Positions 60,231 through 64,000 of a stretch of 64,000 bases of DNA are shown piece after piece. The stretch's first letter is position 1; every line of letters starts with the position of its first letter. Source of the stretch: an uncultured Lachnospiraceae bacterium (GTDB taxonomy: Bacteria; Bacillota; Clostridia; Lachnospirales; Lachnospiraceae); assembly GCA_902779395.1 (NCBI GenBank), contig CACZBK010000001.1, forward strand, positions 186,001-250,000, written 5' to 3'. The notes under the pieces were generated by a model that was given only the letters and a program-made list of their open reading frames with translations, had not been told where the DNA came from and searched no databases. Position numbers and translations under genes: made by a program.

Positions 60231-61199
60231 TCAAGCCTTGCCCTCAGAACCAAGAACGTTCTTGATCTTATGAGCTACCATATCCTTAACAGCCTGACGA
60301 GCGGGCTTTAAGTACTGTCTGGGATCGAAGTGATCGGGATGCTCTGCAAAGTACTTGCGGATATTACCGGTCATAGCCAGACGGATATCGGAATCAATGT
60401 TGATCTTGCAAACTGCAAGCTCAGCAGCCTTACGAAGCTGCTCTTCAGGGATACCTACTGCATCGGGCATATTTCCGCCGTACTGGTTCACCATCTTAAC
60501 GAATTCCTGAGGAACTGAAGATGATCCGTGAAGTACGATAGGGAAACCGGGCAGTCTCTTGATACACTCCTCGAGTACGTCAAAACGCAGCGGAGGGGGA
60601 ACAAGGATACCGTCTGCATTTCTGGTGCACTGTGCAGCGGTGAACTTGTATGCACCGTGGCTGGTTCCTATAGCGATAGCAAGTGAATCACATCCGGTCT
60701 TGTCAACAAACTCCTCAACCTCTTCGGGACGGGTGTAAGCTTCCTTACCTGACTCAACTACCACTTCATCCTCGATACCTGCAAGAGTACCAAGCTCAGC
60801 CTCAACCACTACTCCGTGAGCATGTGCATACTCAACAACCTGCTTTGTAAGAGCGATATTATCTTCAAAGCTCTTTGAAGAAGCATCGATCATAACGGAA
60901 GTAAATCCGCCATCGATACAATCCTTGCAAAGCTCAAAGGTATCGCCGTGATCCAGATGAAGAGCAATGGGGATATCGGGATGCTCGATAACAGCAGCCT
61001 CAACCAGCTTAACAAGATAGGTGTGATTAGCATAAGCTCTTGCTCCCTTGGAAACCTGAAGGATAACAGGGCTCTTAAGCTCATCAGCAGCCTCAGTTAT
61101 ACCCTGAACGATCTCCATGTTGTTCACATTGAATGCACCAATGGCATATCCGCCATTGTAGGCTTTTTTGAACATTTCAGTCGTAGTAACAAGTGACAT
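60231..61199 (-). CDS. fba: Class II fructose-bisphosphate aldolase
   Basis: The protein has 322 residues. Zinc ligands are in PIALHLDHGDTFE, TSHGAYKF and FPIVLHGSSSVP, the acidic residue in VVVEAELGTLAG, and the phosphate loop continues as VCKINIDSDIRLA. It cleaves fructose 1,6-bisphosphate to dihydroxyacetone phosphate and glyceraldehyde 3-phosphate. The codon use looks strongly biased by eye, as for a highly expressed glycolytic gene. It is monocistronic: promoter 61269-61297 and terminator 60180-60208. An AAAGGAAGG ribosome site precedes the ATG. Confidence 0.97.
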   Translation of the reverse strand: MSLVTTTEMFKKAYNGGYAIGAFNVNNMEIVQGITEAADELKSPVILQVSKGARAYANHTYLVKLVEAAVIEHPDIPIALHLDHGDTFELCKDCIDGGFTSVMIDASSKSFEDNIALTKQVVEYAHAHGVVVEAELGTLAGIEDEVVVESGKEAYTRPEEVEEFVDKTGCDSLAIAIGTSHGAYKFTAAQCTRNADGILVPPPLRFDVLEECIKRLPGFPIVLHGSSSVPQEFVKMVNQYGGNMPDAVGIPEEQLRKAAELAVCKINIDSDIRLAMTGNIRKYFAEHPDHFDPRQYLKPARQAVKDMVAHKIKNVLGSEGKA

Positions 61200-61268
61200 T
61201 TTAAAAACCTTCCTTTCTTTGGATTTTTTCCTGTTAACATTAGCGCGCTTAGACGCCTCTAACCAAGT

Positions 61269-61297
61269 AATATATCACTAAAAGCACATAAAAGCAA
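61269..61297 (-). promoter_or_regulatory. Promoter of fba
   Basis: On the minus strand a -35 TTGCTT (61292-61297), a 17-base spacer and a -10 TATATT (61269-61274). The leader to the ATG at 61199 is about 63 bases. Confidence 0.7.
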
Positions 61298-61392
61298 GGA
61301 AAAATATGATGTTCGATAGACATAAAGGTTTAAAAATGTTAGATTATTCATGTCCACACATTTTCGGACGAAATCCTTCAGGAGATCATTCC

Positions 61393-64000
61393 ATGAAAGA
61401 AAAGCTTTTCCTTCCGGATAACATCAGAGATGATTTTTCGCTGTGCCATGGAGATACCGCAGCAAAGCACCTTGTTGCATCACTGTTTGAGGCCCTGAAC
61501 GAAGATAAGATCTGCGAAAGTACACAGCTTGCAATGAAAGAATGGGCTGTGTTATTCCGGCTTTCCGAAAACAACGAAGGCCCCAATACCGACATACTCA
61601 AAAGGCGGAAAGCGCTGGAGGATATCTTTGCCCGGACTGTCCCGGACAGCAATTCCGAATTTAAAGCACTCTATGCACTGCAGACAGGCTATTCCATGAT
61701 CGTGCGGATGATAGCCGTCAAACTGGTACCTGAGATAACATACAAAAAAAAGCGGATCTTATTTAAGGATCTCTTATCTTTTTCTCATGAAGGACTGAGA
61801 TCTTTCATGCATGATCTCGAAGAGGGAAAAGATCTGTATCTTTGCGGGATCGGAAATCTGACAGAAGGCGATTTCTTTTCATGGTATTCGTTTAAGGATC
61901 AATGGAATACAGATATTTATGATTCTCTTATCGCCATCATCAGGTGTATAGATGAGTATTCGCCGGTCACTGACGGATCAGCACTTAACGCCATCGATAT
62001 ATTCAGGGAGTTATACATGGAACTTATGCCAAATGCCGTTAGGCACTCCCTCGGCGAATACTATACTCCTTCATGGCTTGCCGATCATGTGGTAAAGAAC
62101 AGTCTTAAGCAGCTGGATAAAAACTGGACTGCACTTGATCCCTGCTGCGGCAGCGGTGTCTTTATCACCCGGCTGATATCTGCAATATACAATGGATCCG
62201 GTATCGCACACTCCAAAAGCGTAAAAAAGAAAGAACTCTTAATACGTATAAACAAAAGTGTGAAAGGAATCGATATCAATCCCATATCTGTCCTGACTGC
62301 CCGCGTTACATATTTTATCGCTTTGCTTCCCTTACTGAAGGAAACCGGGATGCAGATAAACATCCCCGTATATCTTGGTGATTCGGCCGCCCCCGGTATA
62401 AAGGAAAATATCAGCGGCATTGAGTGCATCACCATTTTTATAATGGTCCATGACGGCGGATCGCTTAAGGTAAGCCTTCCTCTCGGATTCGTGTACAGCC
62501 CCGGTTTCGAGACCGCGATGCAGGATCTTGAGAAGCTTTACTTTTCAAAAAAATCTAATACTCTCTTCAGCAGGCTGAAACAGGCCATAGGAAATGAATT
62601 CCTTAATGAATCTGTCTGCTCCGAAATAAAACAGTTATGTGATAACCTCATTAAGATGAACAGACAGCATAATCCTGTCAACTGGCTCAGGATAATAAAA
62701 AACCACATGCTCTCAGCACGTATAAAAAACGTGGATCTTATAACCGGCAATCCCCCATGGGTCAAATGGGAACATCTGCCTGAGTATTATTCCGACAGAC
62801 TAAAAAAACAATGCCACGAAAAACATCTTTTTTCAGGGCATGGTTACATGGGTGCCATACAATTAAATCTGTGCGCCACAATCGCCAGCATAAGCGCTTC
62901 ACAGCGTTTATCGGATAAAGGCATACTTTCTTTTCTGATGCCCGGGACACTGCTCACACAGGATTCATACGACGGTTTCAGAAATTTTTATATTGACTAT
63001 AAAAGCAATAAACGTTTATATCTCTATAAAATAGATGACTGGAGCAAAGCCGGATCTCCGTTTATATATACCGCGGAAGCATTTGCAACATACTACTATG
63101 GTCACCGCCACATTGATTATAAAAAAGGTATCCCGGTAGTATTCTACAAAAAGAAGCGGGCCGTTCCTGTTGAAGATATAAACAGATCCGACTCCTTTGC
63201 GCAAGCTAAAAAGTTTTTTGAAACTTCGGAAGGTAAAGCATTTCAGCTTGGAGGAAAACGAACCGGTTTTTCGGTTTTCAAAGGAAACGCCGGCATTAAT
63301 GACTTCTCCCGTATCCTTGGAGAATGCGCATATAAAGCAAGAACTGGTGTGGAATTTACACCGGCTGAAGTATACCGGCTGTCTTTTATTAAAAATGCAC
63401 CGGATAATAAAACGGCATACTTTGAAAACTACGAATTACCCTATGCCGTTCATAAAGCAAAAACATCGGGTACTTCACTTAAGCTGGAAACAGATTATAT
63501 ATTCCCCATGGTACTCAGTCCCGATATCAGAAAATACAGTCTGGATCACAGCGGTACATACTGCCTGTTTCCTTACTATCTCGAAGATGGTGCATGTTAT
63601 CTTTTAGGATCCGAAGAGATGAAAAAAAACGCTCCGGGAATATATGAATTTTTCAGAAAGAACCGTGATGTACTGAACGCACAGTCAAAACGCAGCATCA
63701 GTATGAGACGCGGAAATGAACCTTACGCTCTTTCAAAAGTAGGTCTCTACTCTTTTTATGATCATGCAGTTGCTTTCCGCGATAATACCTGTATGTCTGC
63801 CGTAGTCCTTTCGGCCCATAAGACCGAATGGGGCGAAACAAAACAGTTCATCTGCGCAAAGCATGCTCCTTATATCAGCATGGATAAGAACAACGTTCAC
63901 ATAAGCGGGGATGAAGCATACTACATATCAGCTATCCTGAACACGGATATTGTTGAACAATACTACAAAGCTACATACAGTGTACGTTCTTACAGCATAA
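61393..64000 (+). CDS. N6-adenine DNA methyltransferase, restriction/defence type, 3' end cut
   Basis: The frame is open for 869 codons from the ATG at 61393 (AGGAG site before it) to the window edge. Residues 1-215 are helical without a PD-(D/E)xK motif that I can see. SLGEYYTPSWLADHVV introduces the methylase, then motif I LDPCCGSGVFI, a GIDINPISVLTARV block and, after a spacer of about 160 residues, motif IV LITGNPPWVKW, the NPPW of N6-adenine enzymes. A long C-terminal region would hold target recognition. It may belong to a type IIG, BREX-like or DISARM-like set; partners would lie outside the window. Whether it begins an accessory island cannot be told from here. Confidence 0.85.
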   Translation, partial: MKEKLFLPDNIRDDFSLCHGDTAAKHLVASLFEALNEDKICESTQLAMKEWAVLFRLSENNEGPNTDILKRRKALEDIFARTVPDSNSEFKALYALQTGYSMIVRMIAVKLVPEITYKKKRILFKDLLSFSHEGLRSFMHDLEEGKDLYLCGIGNLTEGDFFSWYSFKDQWNTDIYDSLIAIIRCIDEYSPVTDGSALNAIDIFRELYMELMPNAVRHSLGEYYTPSWLADHVVKNSLKQLDKNWTALDPCCGSGVFITRLISAIYNGSGIAHSKSVKKKELLIRINKSVKGIDINPISVLTARVTYFIALLPLLKETGMQINIPVYLGDSAAPGIKENISGIECITIFIMVHDGGSLKVSLPLGFVYSPGFETAMQDLEKLYFSKKSNTLFSRLKQAIGNEFLNESVCSEIKQLCDNLIKMNRQHNPVNWLRIIKNHMLSARIKNVDLITGNPPWVKWEHLPEYYSDRLKKQCHEKHLFSGHGYMGAIQLNLCATIASISASQRLSDKGILSFLMPGTLLTQDSYDGFRNFYIDYKSNKRLYLYKIDDWSKAGSPFIYTAEAFATYYYGHRHIDYKKGIPVVFYKKKRAVPVEDINRSDSFAQAKKFFETSEGKAFQLGGKRTGFSVFKGNAGINDFSRILGECAYKARTGVEFTPAEVYRLSFIKNAPDNKTAYFENYELPYAVHKAKTSGTSLKLETDYIFPMVLSPDIRKYSLDHSGTYCLFPYYLEDGACYLLGSEEMKKNAPGIYEFFRKNRDVLNAQSKRSISMRRGNEPYALSKVGLYSFYDHAVAFRDNTCMSAVVLSAHKTEWGETKQFICAKHAPYISMDKNNVHISGDEAYYISAILNTDIVEQYYKATYSVRSYSI

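Noticed and set aside
1-64000. CRISPR arrays, tRNA, rRNA, insertion sequences
   Set aside because: I looked for regularly spaced repeats, tRNA-like T-loop and CCA patterns, rRNA blocks and transposase motifs on both strands and saw none. A covariance-model scan would be needed to exclude small RNAs.

Overview
The window looks like a chromosomal segment of a Gram-positive Clostridia member, most probably Lachnospiraceae (Butyrivibrio, Pseudobutyrivibrio or Roseburia type). The reasons are the run hprK - ROK glucokinase - murB - rapZ - whiA - HPr-like, ftsH next to uvrC, an NfnAB pair, a Flp1-type Tad pilus locus, a substrate-binding/GGDEF protein, strong AGGAGG ribosome binding sites and consensus sigma-A promoters. 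The genus is inference. I saw no rRNA, tRNA, CRISPR array, transposase or phage gene.

Layout. (1) 1-23.5 kb, all on the minus strand: a cell-surface glycan region. From upstream to downstream it encodes a TraX-type membrane protein, a GT4 glycosyltransferase, a left-handed beta-helix acetyltransferase, a GT-A-like transferase, a KpsS-like GT-B protein, a DUF6625 protein, a fucosyltransferase-like protein, an ABC exporter/flippase, a GT-D-like protein, an MBOAT O-acyltransferase with its SGNH-like partner, a GT-C membrane transferase, a lipoprotein and a membrane-anchored clostripain-family protease. A separate promoter then drives xpaC-telA, followed by a 928-residue membrane protein and an FAD oxidoreductase cut by the left edge. 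(2) 23.8-30.4 kb, minus: cyclophilin, a Crh-like HPr that lacks the phosphorylatable His, whiA, rapZ, an acyltransferase-3 protein, murB, glucokinase and hprK. (3) 30.5-41.3 kb, minus: uvrC, ftsH, a second SGNH/MBOAT pair, DUF1846, nfnB and nfnA. (4) 41.4-47.2 kb, plus: GH18/SH3 hydrolase, Sua5-type TsaC, rpiB, dCMP deaminase, coiled-coil SleB-type hydrolase, DUF402. (5) 47.2-57.7 kb, minus: pyrC (probably leaderless) and a complete Tad/Flp pilus locus (two prepilin peptidases, TadZ, TadA, TadB, TadC, Flp1, DUF5702, two TadE-like proteins, an FHA protein). (6) 57.7-64 kb: a 0.45-kb divergent region with a structured leader for the Tad operon and a hairpin repeat in front of a LacI-type-sensor diguanylate cyclase; then class II fructose-bisphosphate aldolase on the minus strand and an N6-adenine DNA methyltransferase running off the right edge.

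How the parts work together. The glycan region would build, flip and O-acylate a surface polysaccharide. HprK and the Crh-like protein point to carbon catabolite control, next to the cell-wall and division factors MurB, RapZ and WhiA. The Tad locus builds thin type IVb pili, and the divergent sugar-sensor diguanylate cyclase is a plausible c-di-GMP source for its control. The most novel-looking signals are the unassigned RNA structure at 57810-57886, a two-copy covarying palindromic repeat (one copy encodes the C-terminus of a glycosyltransferase), the tandem YH/Cys repeats on a TadE-like pseudopilin, and perfect inverted repeats overlapping two promoters.
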